Positions 52,649-62,334 of a stretch of DNA of 64,000 bases are shown here, in pieces (within the stretch, counting starts at the first letter, position 1; every line of letters starts with the position of its first letter). Under the pieces are notes generated by a model. The model ran no database searches. It had not been told where the DNA came from and saw only the letters and a list, made by a program, of their open reading frames with translations. The stretch is from contig NZ_JBKDZH010000015.1 in NCBI RefSeq assembly GCF_047971185.1, forward strand, positions 1-64,000, in the 5' to 3' direction. The translations under genes and the position numbers were made by a program. Source of the stretch: Kluyvera sp047971185. GTDB taxonomy: Bacteria > Pseudomonadota > Gammaproteobacteria > Enterobacterales > Enterobacteriaceae.

Positions 52649-53620
52649 ATGAAAAAACAGATCTCTTTTGCGTGGGTAGCGGTACTTTTCCTCTTTGGTC
52701 TCAGCGCATCCGCGCGCGCCCAGGAGGCGGTGACGATGCGCTATATGGCGAGCTACGGCGGTATTTCTGCCCACGAGTTAGCCGAGGCGCTGGGGTATTT
52801 TAAAGGGACCGGCGTGTCGATTAAAAATGCCGGTTATGCCAGCGGCGGCCCGGAGTCTTTATTTGCGCTGGCGTCGAACAGTATTGATATCGGGTCGGCG
52901 GCCACGCCGGCGGTCATTAACGCCATCGCCAACGGTAACGATTTTGTTGCGGCCTACCCGACCAACGGTATTAACGAAACCACCAAATCCATTTTCTACG
53001 TGAAGGAAGACAGCCCGATTAAGTCGATCAAAGATTTAGTCGGTAAAAGCGTGGCGGTAAATACCCTGGGGGCGCATCTGGATTACACCCTGCGCGAAGC
53101 ACTGCATCAGGCGAATTTGCCCGAGAATGCGGCCAAACCGGTCGCGGTACCCGGCCCGCAGCTGGAGCAGACGCTGCGCTCCGGCCAGGTTGACGTAGCG
53201 GCCTTTGGCTACTGGCAAACCACCTTTGAAGGGGCGGCGCGTAGCCACGGCGGCCTGCGCCCGGTGTTTAACGATGCCGATGTGCTCGGTCCGATAGCCG
53301 GCGGCTTCACGGTGCTGCGCGCCGACTTCGTTAAACAGCATCCGGATGCGGCGCGCGTCTTCGTGGTGGAGTCGGCGCGTGCGCTGGACTACGCTCGCGA
53401 TAACCCGGAAAAAGTGCGCGAAATTATGGCGAAAATCCTCAAAGAACGCGGTGAGAATCCGGAGGTGGCCAAGTACTTTACCGGCTACGGCGTGCGTAAA
53501 GGCGGGCTGGCGGAGCCGCATGATGTGCAGTTCTGGCTGGATATCCTTGAGCGCGACGGCGTGCTGAAAAAAGGCCAGCTCAACGCTGAAAAGATTTTGC
53601 TGAAAACGGAAGGTGTATGA
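52649..53620 (+). CDS. ABC transporter substrate-binding protein, sulfonate/nitrate type
   Basis: 323-residue periplasmic binding protein of the SsuA/TauA/NMT1 family. Start at 52649 (MKKQISFAWVAVLFLFGLSASARAQEAVT), with a signal peptide cleaved near ARA/QEA; the TTG-opened frame at 52634 adds five residues. MRYMASYGGISAHELAEALGYFKGTG and GPESLFALASNSIDIGSAATPAVINAI are typical ligand-lobe segments. Stop overlaps the next gene. Confidence 0.9.
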   Translation: MKKQISFAWVAVLFLFGLSASARAQEAVTMRYMASYGGISAHELAEALGYFKGTGVSIKNAGYASGGPESLFALASNSIDIGSAATPAVINAIANGNDFVAAYPTNGINETTKSIFYVKEDSPIKSIKDLVGKSVAVNTLGAHLDYTLREALHQANLPENAAKPVAVPGPQLEQTLRSGQVDVAAFGYWQTTFEGAARSHGGLRPVFNDADVLGPIAGGFTVLRADFVKQHPDAARVFVVESARALDYARDNPEKVREIMAKILKERGENPEVAKYFTGYGVRKGGLAEPHDVQFWLDILERDGVLKKGQLNAEKILLKTEGV

Positions 53621-54390
53621 TGACAGCGACGCTTCAGGCTCCGCGCGGCGATATTTCGATTCGCAGCTTACGCAAAACGTTCTCGCTGGAAGGCAAACCG
53701 TTTGATGTCTTCCGCGACCTCAATTTACAGATTGATAGCGGGCAGAGTATTGCCATTGTCGGCCCGAGCGGCTGCGGTAAAACCACGCTGCTGCGCATTC
53801 TGGCGGGGCTGGAAACGCCGGACGCGGGCGACGTGGTGATTGATGGCCAGGCGGTGCACGGCATGAGCCGCGAGCGGGCGGTAATATTCCAGGAGCCGCG
53901 CCTGCTGCCGTGGCTGACGGTGCTGGAGAACGTCAGCTTCAGCCTCGACGTACAGGGCGTGCCGCGCAAGCAGGCGAGGGCGCGGGCGAAAGAGGCGATC
54001 GAGCTGGTGGGCCTCAGCCACTGCGAGCAGGCGCTGCCGAACCAGCTCTCCGGCGGTATGGCGCAGCGCGTGGGAATTGCCCGGGCGCTGACCATTCAGC
54101 CAGAAATCCTGCTGCTGGATGAACCGTTGGGCGCGCTGGATGCGATGACCAAAATGACCATGCAGGAAGAGCTTGTCCGTATTCGCGATGCGGAAAAGAT
54201 GACGATGGTGCTGGTCACCCATGACCTGGAAGAGGCGATTTATCTCGCTGACCGGGTGCTGATTCTACCGAAAATTAAGGGCGACCCGATTCGGACTATC
54301 GAGGTTGCGCTGCCGCGCCCGCGTGAGCGTAGCAGCACAGAATTTGTCGTTCTGCGTCAGCAATTAATGGCTGAGTTTGGTTTGCATTAA
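53617..54390 (+). CDS. ABC transporter ATP-binding protein, SsuB/TauB type
   Basis: 257 residues. Walker A GPSGCGKTT (about 49-57), Q-loop, signature LSGGMAQRVGIARAL (about 146-160), Walker B ILLLDEPLGALD (about 166-177) and His switch VTHDLEEAIYLA. The ATG at 53617 overlaps the TGA of the binding-protein gene. Completes a monooxygenase-permease-binding protein-ATPase operon. Confidence 0.93.
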   Translation: MMTATLQAPRGDISIRSLRKTFSLEGKPFDVFRDLNLQIDSGQSIAIVGPSGCGKTTLLRILAGLETPDAGDVVIDGQAVHGMSRERAVIFQEPRLLPWLTVLENVSFSLDVQGVPRKQARARAKEAIELVGLSHCEQALPNQLSGGMAQRVGIARALTIQPEILLLDEPLGALDAMTKMTMQEELVRIRDAEKMTMVLVTHDLEEAIYLADRVLILPKIKGDPIRTIEVALPRPRERSSTEFVVLRQQLMAEFGLH

Positions 54391-54581
54391 TAAGGTCTGG
54401 AATAAGATATTGCCCGATCTTATTTCCATACAGATTTTGCGGATGCTTTTTTTAATTTAAAAAAGCAGAAAGATATATTTGTTAATGGCTTTCGTTAAAA
54501 TATGAGTGATATTTTAAAATAATGTAAAAGTGCGCTACTATTGGCGCACTCATTACATCAAGCTATGCGAATATCATCATT
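54391..54581. other. Gap upstream of mqo
   Basis: 191 bases. An imperfect hairpin GGAATAAGAT/ATCTTATTTCC (54399-54427) closes the ABC operon; an AT palindrome GCTTTTTT...AAAAAAGC (54445-54466) follows. The remainder should hold the mqo promoter. Confidence 0.5.
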
Positions 54582-56240
54582 ATGCCTGCACTTAATAAAA
54601 AACTATTCTCTCTGGCGACCATCGCGCTGCTGGTAAATTCCACCGCCTATGCGAATACCGACACTACCCAAAAAACCGACGTCCTGCTCATTGGCGGCGG
54701 CATCATGAGCGCCTCTCTGGGCACCTGGCTACAGGAGCTACAGCCAGACTGGAAACAGGTTATGGTCGAGAAGCTCGATAAAGTCGCATTAGAATCGTCT
54801 AACGGCTGGAATAACGCCGGTACCGGCCACTCGGCCAACATGGAATTAAACTATACACCGCAACGTGCTGATGGCAGCATCGACGTCACCAAAGCGCTGG
54901 AAATTAACGAACAATTTATGATTTCCCGCCAGTTCTGGTCAGCGCAGGTCAAACGCGGCGTGCTGAATAATCCGCATGCTTTTATTAATTCCACTCCGCA
55001 TATGAGCTTCGTGTGGGGCGATAAAAATGTGGAATACCTGGGCAAGCGCTACGATGCGCTGCAAAAAACCACCCTGTTCCAGGGCATGAAATTCTCTACC
55101 GATCATCAGCAAATTGCCCAGTGGGCGCCGCTGGTGATGGCCGGTCGCGACCCGCAGCAAAAAGTGGCCGCCACCTGGACACCGGCCGGTACCGACGTCA
55201 ACTACGGTGAAATTACCCGCCAGCTGATTGGCAGCCTGCAAAAGAACGACCACTTCACGCTGCAAACCTCCGCCGAAGTGACCGAGTTTAAGCGCAACAG
55301 CGATAACTCCTGGCACGTGACCATTGAAGACGTCAACAGCGGCAAACAGCGCGCTATTGACGCGAAATACGTGTTCATCGGCGCTGGCGGCGGTGCATTG
55401 AAGCTGCTGCAAAAAACCGGAATTCCGGAAGCGGACAACTACGCAGGCTTCCCGGTGGGCGGCTCCTTCCTGATGACCGAAAACCCGGACGTGACGCGTC
55501 AGCATATGGAAAAAGTCTACGGCCAGGCCTCCGTGGGCGCGCCGCCGATGTCGGTGCCGCACATCGATGCGCGCTTTATCGACGGGAAACGCGTGGTGCT
55601 GTTCGGGCCGTTCGCCACCTTCTCCACCAAATTCCTCAAGCAGGGCTCGTTCTTTGATCTGTTGAGCACCACCACCACCAGCAACGTGATGCCGATGACT
55701 CACGTGGGCCTGGATAATTTCGATCTGGTGAAATACCTGATTAGCCAGGTGATGCTGAGCGACGACGACCGCTTTGCGGCGCTGAAAGAGTACTATCCGC
55801 AGGCGCGTAAAGAAGACTGGAAGCTGATTCAGGCCGGCCAGCGCGTGCAGATCATCAAGAAAGATGCCGATAAAGGCGGCGTCCTGAAGCTGGGGACGGA
55901 AGTCGTCGTTGACCAACAGCGCACCATTTCCGCGCTGCTGGGGGCATCGCCGGGGGCATCCACCGCCGCGCCGATTACCCTCAACGTGATTAAGCAGCTG
56001 TTCCCGGAACAGTTCAACTCACCGGAATGGCAGAGCAAAATCCGCGGTATCGTACCGAGCTTTGGCCAGAAGCTGAACGGCAACGCGGCGCTAACCCAGC
56101 AGGTGTGGAACGACACCGCCGCGACGCTGGAACTGACTAAACCGCCGGTGATTCAGATGCCAGCTGCCCCGATATCGCAGGCGAAACCGGCTGAAGAGCA
56201 GCCCGCCAGCGCGTCGCCGCAGCACGACATGGCGCTGTAA
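54582..56240 (+). CDS. mqo: Malate:quinone oxidoreductase
   Basis: Membrane-associated FAD enzyme oxidising malate to oxaloacetate with electrons to the quinone pool. 552 residues (548 in E. coli). FAD motif DVLLIGGGIMSASLGTWL at about 33-50, SSNGWNNAGTGHSANMELNYTP, PPMSVPHIDARFIDGKRVVLFGPFATFSTKFL and LLGASPGASTAAP. The N-terminus (MPALNKKLFSLATIALLVNSTAYA) resembles a signal peptide, as in E. coli; the C-terminus is a Pro/Ala-rich tail. Confidence 0.95.
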   Translation: MPALNKKLFSLATIALLVNSTAYANTDTTQKTDVLLIGGGIMSASLGTWLQELQPDWKQVMVEKLDKVALESSNGWNNAGTGHSANMELNYTPQRADGSIDVTKALEINEQFMISRQFWSAQVKRGVLNNPHAFINSTPHMSFVWGDKNVEYLGKRYDALQKTTLFQGMKFSTDHQQIAQWAPLVMAGRDPQQKVAATWTPAGTDVNYGEITRQLIGSLQKNDHFTLQTSAEVTEFKRNSDNSWHVTIEDVNSGKQRAIDAKYVFIGAGGGALKLLQKTGIPEADNYAGFPVGGSFLMTENPDVTRQHMEKVYGQASVGAPPMSVPHIDARFIDGKRVVLFGPFATFSTKFLKQGSFFDLLSTTTTSNVMPMTHVGLDNFDLVKYLISQVMLSDDDRFAALKEYYPQARKEDWKLIQAGQRVQIIKKDADKGGVLKLGTEVVVDQQRTISALLGASPGASTAAPITLNVIKQLFPEQFNSPEWQSKIRGIVPSFGQKLNGNAALTQQVWNDTAATLELTKPPVIQMPAAPISQAKPAEEQPASASPQHDMAL

Positions 56241-56265
56241 AATTTACTCGGCCAGGCTGAGCGAC

Positions 56266-56296
56266 GCGCCCGGGCTACGATCGGTAGTCCGGGCGC
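56266..56296 (+). terminator. Hairpin after mqo (REP-like)
   Basis: GCGCCCGGgCTAC pairs with GTAGtCCGGGCGC around GATCG; the GTAG/CCGGGCG wording suggests a REP derivative. It lies 25 bases after the mqo stop and has no T run. Confidence 0.55.
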
Positions 56297-56528
56297 TTAA
56301 TAACAGGTATCTATACAATTATTTATATATTAATTAATTATTTTTATTTCTCTGGCATATTTCCAGTGAATGATTTCTTTTGAACGAAATACAGATATTA
56401 GAATGAGGGTCACATATTTATTCTGCCAGCCGTATTATCCATGCGTGTAGCATGAAAAGAAATCCCTCCTTATTTACACTCCATTCTTCTCTGACCTGAC
56501 GCGATCGTTTTTAGAAGGATGTATAAAT
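56297..56528. other. Promoter region of the GPH/GH51 operon
   Basis: 232 AT-rich bases with no gene. No regulator gene is adjacent and I saw no clear CRP or AraC site; GGATGTATAA supplies the ribosome binding site of the transporter. Confidence 0.4.
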
Positions 56529-57899
56529 ATGCCACCTAATAAGGCTGTTGAGAAATTAAGTATATTCGAAAAGATTGGTTTCAGTTCAGGCGATGCCGCC
56601 TGCAATTTGCTGTTTAACCCCATTACGATGTTTCTGGCTTTCTTCTACACCGATATTTACGGTATCAACGCTGGGGTGGTTGCGACCATATTTTTACTTG
56701 TGCGCGTTATCGATGCTTTCTTTGACCCGGTCTACGGCGCCATGATCGATAAAACTAAAAGCCGCTGGGGGCGCTACCGCCCATGGATGCTATGGTGCGC
56801 GGTGCCGTTCACGCTCAGCTGTATGATGATGTTCTACACGCCGGATCTCGGGCCGAATGCAAAAATCGTCTATGCATTTGTTACCTATCTTTTGCTCTCG
56901 CTGCTTTATTCTGCGGTGAATATCCCTTTTTGTTCATTGGGTTGTGTGATAACCGGCAATGCAAAAGAGCGGGTTTCCTGCCAGCAGTATCGCTGCATTG
57001 CCGGGGCCGTTGCCGGGCTTTTCTGCACCTTTACGCTGCTGCCGCTGGTGCAGTATTTTGGCAGTGGTAATCGGCAAACCGGCTTTTTCTGGGTGGTGAC
57101 GCTCTATTCCGTATTGGCCCTCGTGCTGTTTGTTTTCTGCTTCCGCACCACCACGGAACGCGTGGAGCCACAAAATGAAAATAGCGATGGGGTGTTAAAA
57201 AATATCAAAAAGGCTTTAAAAAACGATCAGCTGATCGTCTGCTCGTTAGGCATGTTTCTTGACTGCTTTCCGTCATTCGTTCGCGGGGCCGTTGCGATTT
57301 ATTTCGCAAAATACATCATGCACCTCAATGACTGGATGAGTACATTATTTATGAGTCTGGGGATCGTCGCCGGTATTATCGGTTGCCTGATTACGCCGCT
57401 ATTTACCCGCTATTTTTGTAAGGTGGCGGTATATAAATATGTGAAGCTGTGCCTGGTTGTGCTGTCCCTGGCGTTATATCTGATTGACCCGTTGAATCAG
57501 GTATTCATCTTCTCCTTCTATTTCCTTCTTTCCGTGGTGCACCTGACCAGCGCGCCTATTTTATGGAGCTTCGTGGGCGATGCTGATGATTATGGTGAAT
57601 GGAAGTTAAAGCAGCGTATGGCCGGGCTGTGTGCCTCCAGCAACCTGTTCACGCTGAAGGTCTCGCTGGCGGTAAGCGGCGCGTTGGTTGGCGGCATTCT
57701 CTCTTTCTACGGCTATGTGCCGGATGCGGTACAGCAAAGTGAAAGCGCCGTCTCAGGCATTTATCTGCTGATGGCGGGCATTCCGGCGATGGGCTATGCC
57801 GCAAGCTGGATCCTGTTTCAGTTCTTCTACAAACTCGATCGCCAGATGATGGGGCGGATCGAACATGAATTATTTACCGTCACCGAGGGGGCGAAATGA
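56529..57899 (+). CDS. GPH family sugar:cation symporter
   Basis: 456 residues, MelB/LacS/XylP-like with about 12 helices. FYTDIYGINAGVVATIFLLVRVIDAFFDPVYGAMIDKTKSRWGRYRPWML is the family N-terminal signature (TM2 Asp pair and the KSRWGRYRPW loop), and FVGDADDYGEWKLKQRMAGL the conserved second-half loop. With a GH51 enzyme overlapping its stop codon it probably imports arabinose-containing oligosaccharides. Confidence 0.9.
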   Translation: MPPNKAVEKLSIFEKIGFSSGDAACNLLFNPITMFLAFFYTDIYGINAGVVATIFLLVRVIDAFFDPVYGAMIDKTKSRWGRYRPWMLWCAVPFTLSCMMMFYTPDLGPNAKIVYAFVTYLLLSLLYSAVNIPFCSLGCVITGNAKERVSCQQYRCIAGAVAGLFCTFTLLPLVQYFGSGNRQTGFFWVVTLYSVLALVLFVFCFRTTTERVEPQNENSDGVLKNIKKALKNDQLIVCSLGMFLDCFPSFVRGAVAIYFAKYIMHLNDWMSTLFMSLGIVAGIIGCLITPLFTRYFCKVAVYKYVKLCLVVLSLALYLIDPLNQVFIFSFYFLLSVVHLTSAPILWSFVGDADDYGEWKLKQRMAGLCASSNLFTLKVSLAVSGALVGGILSFYGYVPDAVQQSESAVSGIYLLMAGIPAMGYAASWILFQFFYKLDRQMMGRIEHELFTVTEGAK

Positions 57900-59419
57900 A
57901 GCAGGCCGCGATTCACTATGATAAGCACTACGTGATTGGCGATGTCGATCCCCGGCTGATGGGATCTTTTGTCGAGCATCTCGGGCGCTGCCTTTACGGT
58001 GGCCTGTACGAACCCGAACACCCGCAGGCGGATGCAGTCGGATTTCGCAATGACGTGAAGGCGCTGATGCGTGAGGCGGGCATCAGCGGGCTGCGCTATC
58101 CGGGCGGGAATTTTGTCTCAGGCTACCAGTGGCAAGACGGCGTGGGGCCAAAATCGCAGCGTCCGACGAAAAAGGATATGGCGTGGAGCATGCTGGAGAC
58201 CAACGAGGTGGGGACCAATGAGTTTGCCGCTTTTACCAGAGAGGCGGGCGTCGAATTGATCATGGCCTGTAACCTCGGTACCGGTACGCCGATGGCCGCC
58301 GGGGAGCTGGTGGATTATTGCAATACGCCATCCGGTACCTATTGGGCCGAACTGCGCCGTTCACACGGCGTGGAAGCGCCGCATGACATTCGCCTGTGGT
58401 GTCTGGGTAATGAGATGGACGGTAAGTGGCAGATTAGCGCGATGACGGCGCAGGAGTACGCCCGCAAAGCGCGCGAGGCCGCCAAAATTATCAAATGGAT
58501 GGACCCGGAGGCGAAAACCATCGCCTGTGGATCCTGCACTAATGAAGAAGGGCATCTGACCTTTGGCGAGTGGGACCGCATCGTCCTTGAGACCTGCTAC
58601 GATGATATTGACTATATTTCGCTGCACCGTTACCTGAACTATCGGCAGAACAAGCTGCTGGTCTATGCGGCACATGAAGATGAGCGCGATATTCCGTGGC
58701 TGTTCGCCGACCTGCGACGCTATCTGGATACGGTGATTGCCGTCTGTGATTTTGTCAAAGGCCGTCGGCATTCGGATAAAAATATCAATATCAGTTTTGA
58801 TGAGTGGGGTGTGGTGACGGAATCCGGCGCGGTGCCGGGAGGCCAGCAGCAAACCTACGGCTACGCCAGTTTTACGCAGCTGGATGCGGTGGTGTACGGC
58901 GGCGTACTTTGCACGTTTCTCAACTATGCGCAGCGGGTCAAAATCGCCTGCCAGTCGCTGCTGGTGAATGAAGGCGGGATGATTTCTACCCAGCCCGGCG
59001 GTAGCGCGATTCGTCAGGCGACGTTTTATCCCTTCCGCGACGTAGCTCATCATGCGAAAGGGGTTTCACTGCGTCCGCTAACGAACATTGAGGCCGTTGA
59101 AACCGGGCATCATGGTCAACATGTGGCGCTGGAAACGGCGGCGACGTTTGATGAGCCCAGCGGGCGGCTTGCCGTGTTTATCGCTAACCACGATATAAAC
59201 GAGGATTATGCGCTACAGCTACGGCTGAATAGCTTCTCGACGTTAAAACCAGTGTCGCATACGCTGTTGTATAACGATGATTACCGGCAGGGAAACAGCT
59301 TCGAGCAGCCGGATAACGTTGTTCCTGTTACGCAGCCCTGTGCTGAACTGCAGGAGGGTTTGCTGAAGATGGTGATTAAACGGCACTCGTGGAACGTTCT
59401 GATATTTGAGGCGTCGTAA
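57896..59419 (+). CDS. abfA: Alpha-L-arabinofuranosidase, GH51
   Basis: 507 residues. Removes terminal arabinofuranosyl units from arabinan or arabinoxylan oligosaccharides. Acid/base Glu173 in LGNEMDG and nucleophile Glu303 in ISFDEWGV are both present, with GLRYPGGNFVSGYQWQDGVG near the N-terminus; C-terminal beta domain from about 380. No signal peptide, so it acts on imported oligosaccharides. ATG overlaps the transporter stop (ATGA). Confidence 0.92.
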   Translation: MKQAAIHYDKHYVIGDVDPRLMGSFVEHLGRCLYGGLYEPEHPQADAVGFRNDVKALMREAGISGLRYPGGNFVSGYQWQDGVGPKSQRPTKKDMAWSMLETNEVGTNEFAAFTREAGVELIMACNLGTGTPMAAGELVDYCNTPSGTYWAELRRSHGVEAPHDIRLWCLGNEMDGKWQISAMTAQEYARKAREAAKIIKWMDPEAKTIACGSCTNEEGHLTFGEWDRIVLETCYDDIDYISLHRYLNYRQNKLLVYAAHEDERDIPWLFADLRRYLDTVIAVCDFVKGRRHSDKNINISFDEWGVVTESGAVPGGQQQTYGYASFTQLDAVVYGGVLCTFLNYAQRVKIACQSLLVNEGGMISTQPGGSAIRQATFYPFRDVAHHAKGVSLRPLTNIEAVETGHHGQHVALETAATFDEPSGRLAVFIANHDINEDYALQLRLNSFSTLKPVSHTLLYNDDYRQGNSFEQPDNVVPVTQPCAELQEGLLKMVIKRHSWNVLIFEAS

Positions 59420-59426
59420 GCGGGGA

Positions 59427-59452
59427 AAACGGGCAGCATGGGCTGCCCGTTT
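59427..59452. terminator. Bidirectional hairpin between abfA and yqeG
   Basis: AAACGGGCAGC-ATGG-GCTGCCCGTTT is a perfect 11-bp stem with A/T-rich ends usable from both sides. Confidence 0.7.
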
Positions 59453-59456
59453 GGGG

Positions 59457-60686
59457 TTATCCGAAGAACATCACCGATACGCACATCAGCCCGACAATCA
59501 GCGTAATCAGGCTACCGATCGAACGGTAAGGCTTCAGCGCCGGAATCAGGTAGGTCGACAGCGTCGGCATGATAAACAGAATCATGGCAATCAGCGGCCC
59601 GCTGATGGCGTAGATCATCGAAATGGCGTTCGGGTTAATGCAGCAGACAATAAACGTGACCGTCGAGACCAGCAGGATAGACAGGCCGCGGTTGAACGAG
59701 CGGCTTTTACGCACGCCAGCCTGGTTGAGCGACGCCTTTACCATCTCGCTCGCCCCTTCAATCACGCCAAAATAGGTGCCGAGGAACGATTTTGACATCG
59801 CCACCACCGCCACAATAATACCGGAAATAGACAGCCAGCTCGGCGAGTTGGGCATCATCGACAGCGCGGACAGAATCGTCACGCCTTCGTCTTTGGCGGC
59901 GTTAATGTACGACGGCGGAATCGACAGCAGGCAGCTAAACACAAAGAACAGCACGCTCAGGCAGATAACCAGATACGCCACCTTCATGATTTTTTTGCAT
60001 TTACCCATGGCCTGCTCGCCGAATTTCTCCCGCCGGTCAATGGCGAAGGTTGAAATAATCGGCGTATGGCTAAAAGCGAAAACCATCACGGGAATGGATA
60101 ACCATACCTGATGCAAAGTATGCGTGTTGACGTCCATCTGGGTGGTCAGCAGCGACGGCTGCCAGCTTCCAATCAAATAGACCGACAGGAACAGGAAGTA
60201 GGCGATCAGCGGGAAAACCAGCATGCCCATCACCCGGATGGTGGTCTGGCGGCCGGTCAGGAAGATCAGGTTCAGCAGCAGCACCACGCCCAGGCTAATC
60301 AATGCGCGCAAAGGTAAATCTACCGGCCTGTAGGGTGACACCTGCTCGGCCAGGGAGTTGGTAATGGCGACGGCATAGATCAACACCACCACGAAGAAGG
60401 CAACAAAGTAGAGCCCGGTGATTAAACTGCCGATTTTTTTCCCGTAGTAGTGGCTGACCGCGCCGGTGATGCCGACGCTCGCCGGGGTGTTAGCGGAAAG
60501 GATGAACTGACATAAGGCACGGTGCGGCCAGTAGGTTAACGGCCAGGCAACCAGGGCGGTGATAAACAGAACGACCGCGCCGGCGGCTCCGAGCTGGATG
60601 GGCAGGAAAAGGGTTCCCGCCCCGACGGCAGTGCCATATAAGGCAAAGCTCCATAGAGTCTCGTCTTTAGACCAAATTTTAGACAT
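59457..60686 (-). CDS. yqeG: Amino-acid transporter YqeG (HAAAP family)
   Basis: 409 residues, the E. coli YqeG length; inner-membrane transporter of the hydroxy/aromatic amino acid permease family related to SdaC and TnaB. About 11 helices; MSKIWSKDETLWSFALYGTAVGAGTLFLPIQLG, PVMVFAFSHTPIISTFAIDRRE and LSIPPSYINAAKDEGVTILSAL are family landmarks. In E. coli yqeF lies next to yqeG; here two genes intervene. Confidence 0.93.
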   Translation of the reverse strand: MSKIWSKDETLWSFALYGTAVGAGTLFLPIQLGAAGAVVLFITALVAWPLTYWPHRALCQFILSANTPASVGITGAVSHYYGKKIGSLITGLYFVAFFVVVLIYAVAITNSLAEQVSPYRPVDLPLRALISLGVVLLLNLIFLTGRQTTIRVMGMLVFPLIAYFLFLSVYLIGSWQPSLLTTQMDVNTHTLHQVWLSIPVMVFAFSHTPIISTFAIDRREKFGEQAMGKCKKIMKVAYLVICLSVLFFVFSCLLSIPPSYINAAKDEGVTILSALSMMPNSPSWLSISGIIVAVVAMSKSFLGTYFGVIEGASEMVKASLNQAGVRKSRSFNRGLSILLVSTVTFIVCCINPNAISMIYAISGPLIAMILFIMPTLSTYLIPALKPYRSIGSLITLIVGLMCVSVMFFG

Positions 60687-60762
60687 TATCTGAATATATC
60701 AACCATAAAACCAAAAAAATGGCGGATAATTTACCATAATTCGCTTTTCGTTTGGCCGAACA

Positions 60763-60792
60763 TTTTCAGGCCGATTGTTATCGGCCTGAAAA
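60763..60792 (-). terminator. Hairpin after the PACE gene
   Basis: Perfect 13-bp stem TTTTCAGGCCGAT-TGTT-ATCGGCCTGAAAA, just after the PACE stop on the minus strand. No T run follows on that strand, so it may be a mRNA-stabilising structure. Confidence 0.55.
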
Positions 60793-60797
60793 GAAGA

Positions 60798-61259
60798 CTA
60801 ATTTCGTGCGTAAAGATTCTGTTGGCGGCGCTTGATGATGCGCTCGCGCAGCGTGTCGTACACCCAGTTATAGAGCATGGTGTAGGGCAGGAAGAACAGG
60901 AAGAAACCGATCTCCAGCGTCAGCGCCTGCAGCAGCGTCACGCCGAGGACAAACGACACAATGCTGACGCCGATAACGATAAACCCGCACTCAAACCCTA
61001 GCGCGTGTAGCGCGCGCACTTTCGCCGTGCGCTTCACGCGGGTGACCGGCCACAGGCGGTCGAAAACGGCGTTATAGATAATGTTCCACACCATGGCGGT
61101 GGTCGCCAGAATGATGGTTAATCCCCCCATTTCCAGCACGGAACGCTGCATCAGCCAGGCGGCGGTAGGGGCGAGGATCGCGGTGGCGATCCCTTCAAAG
61201 CACACGGCATGGAAAATGCGCTCCGGAAGTTTTCTGCGATGTAATGCGTCGTGTTGCAT
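60798..61259 (-). CDS. PACE family efflux protein
   Basis: 153 residues in four helices as two bacterial-transmembrane-pair repeats: RIFHAVCFEGIATAILAPTAAWLM...MVWNIIYNAVFDRLWP and RALHALGFECGFIVIGVSIVSFVLG...LPYTMLYNWVYDTLRERI. The Glu and WNxxYN..FD / YNWVYD motifs are those of AceI, a chlorhexidine and polyamine exporter. It is divergent from a LysR regulator, as aceI is from aceR. Confidence 0.9.
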   Translation of the reverse strand: MQHDALHRRKLPERIFHAVCFEGIATAILAPTAAWLMQRSVLEMGGLTIILATTAMVWNIIYNAVFDRLWPVTRVKRTAKVRALHALGFECGFIVIGVSIVSFVLGVTLLQALTLEIGFFLFFLPYTMLYNWVYDTLRERIIKRRQQNLYARN

Positions 61260-61353
61260 GTGATGACCTTCGTTGTATTAAACACTGTTCTGCGCATTTT
61301 ATGGGGAAATATGATAAGTAAAAGATAGAATCCATCGATAAAGTAGATACTTC

Positions 61354-62223
61354 ATGCGCTATTCCCCCGAAGCTTTGACCGCATTTGTCGAAACCGTCTC
61401 CTGCGGATCTTTTTCCGCTGCCGCGCGGCGGCTGCGCAAAAGCCAGTCGACGATCAGCACCGCTATTGCTCATCTGGAGGTGGATCTCGGCGTCACCCTG
61501 TTTGACCGCTCCGCGCGCCAGCCAGTGCTTACTCCGCAAGGCCAACGAGTGCTGAGCTACGTGCAGGTGATCCTCGCAGCCAGCGAACGGCTGGATGAGC
61601 TGGCGGTTTCGCTAAGCGGTGAAACCGAAGCGCGTCTGACCTTTGTGCTTTCAGATACCCTGCATCCGGACGTGCTGGAAGATTTGCTCGCCCAGTTCGA
61701 TCGCCGTTTCCCGCATACCGAGTTCGAGTGTCTGGTCGGGGAAGATGATGATGTGGTCGATTTGCTGCAAAAAGGGCGAGCGCAGGTGGGGCTGATTGAG
61801 GCCCGCGACGACTATCCCACCGATATTGGCCATACCCGCCTGCCGATGCAGACGCGAATGGCTATCTATGTTGCCCCCGGACACCCGCTTGCCGCGCAGG
61901 AACGCGTGGAGTGGGAGCAGCTACGTACGTGGCGCGAACTGCGGCTGAATACCTATCTGGAAAATCGCACCACTCCCGCGCGCGGGCCGGTGTGGTCGGC
62001 ACCCAACTATCTGATGCTGCTGAGCATGGCGGCGCAGGGGCTGGGGTGGTGCGCGCTGCCCTGTGCGCTGGTGGATGAATTTGCCCGTTCGGCGGAACTG
62101 ACTATGCTGGATATTGCGGGCTGGCCGATGTCGGTGTCGATCGATTTACTCTGGCATAAAGAGGCCCCTCTGGGGGCGGCGGGAAGCTGGTTGCGTGACT
62201 ATCTACAGCAGGTATCGGCCTAG
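61354..62223 (+). CDS. LysR-type regulator of the PACE gene
   Basis: 289 residues. Helix-turn-helix about 1-60 (MRYSPEALTAFVETVSCGSFSAAARRLRKSQSTISTAIAHLEV), effector domain about 90-285. Divergent from the PACE gene with a 94-base gap that must hold both promoters; by analogy with AceR it would activate the efflux gene when its drug or amine ligand is bound. Confidence 0.9.
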   Translation: MRYSPEALTAFVETVSCGSFSAAARRLRKSQSTISTAIAHLEVDLGVTLFDRSARQPVLTPQGQRVLSYVQVILAASERLDELAVSLSGETEARLTFVLSDTLHPDVLEDLLAQFDRRFPHTEFECLVGEDDDVVDLLQKGRAQVGLIEARDDYPTDIGHTRLPMQTRMAIYVAPGHPLAAQERVEWEQLRTWRELRLNTYLENRTTPARGPVWSAPNYLMLLSMAAQGLGWCALPCALVDEFARSAELTMLDIAGWPMSVSIDLLWHKEAPLGAAGSWLRDYLQQVSA

Positions 62224-62334
62224 CGCGCGCGATATGAAATTCCTTTGTGATAAGACTCACTTTTTTTAAACAATTGCGAAAAAAGTTGATAACAATCATC
62301 TACTATACGCAGGTTATTTTGCGCTGAGGTTGAG

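Noticed and set aside
54939..55916. 325-codon frame antisense to mqo
   Set aside because: Shadow of mqo; His/Gln-rich composition typical of antisense frames.
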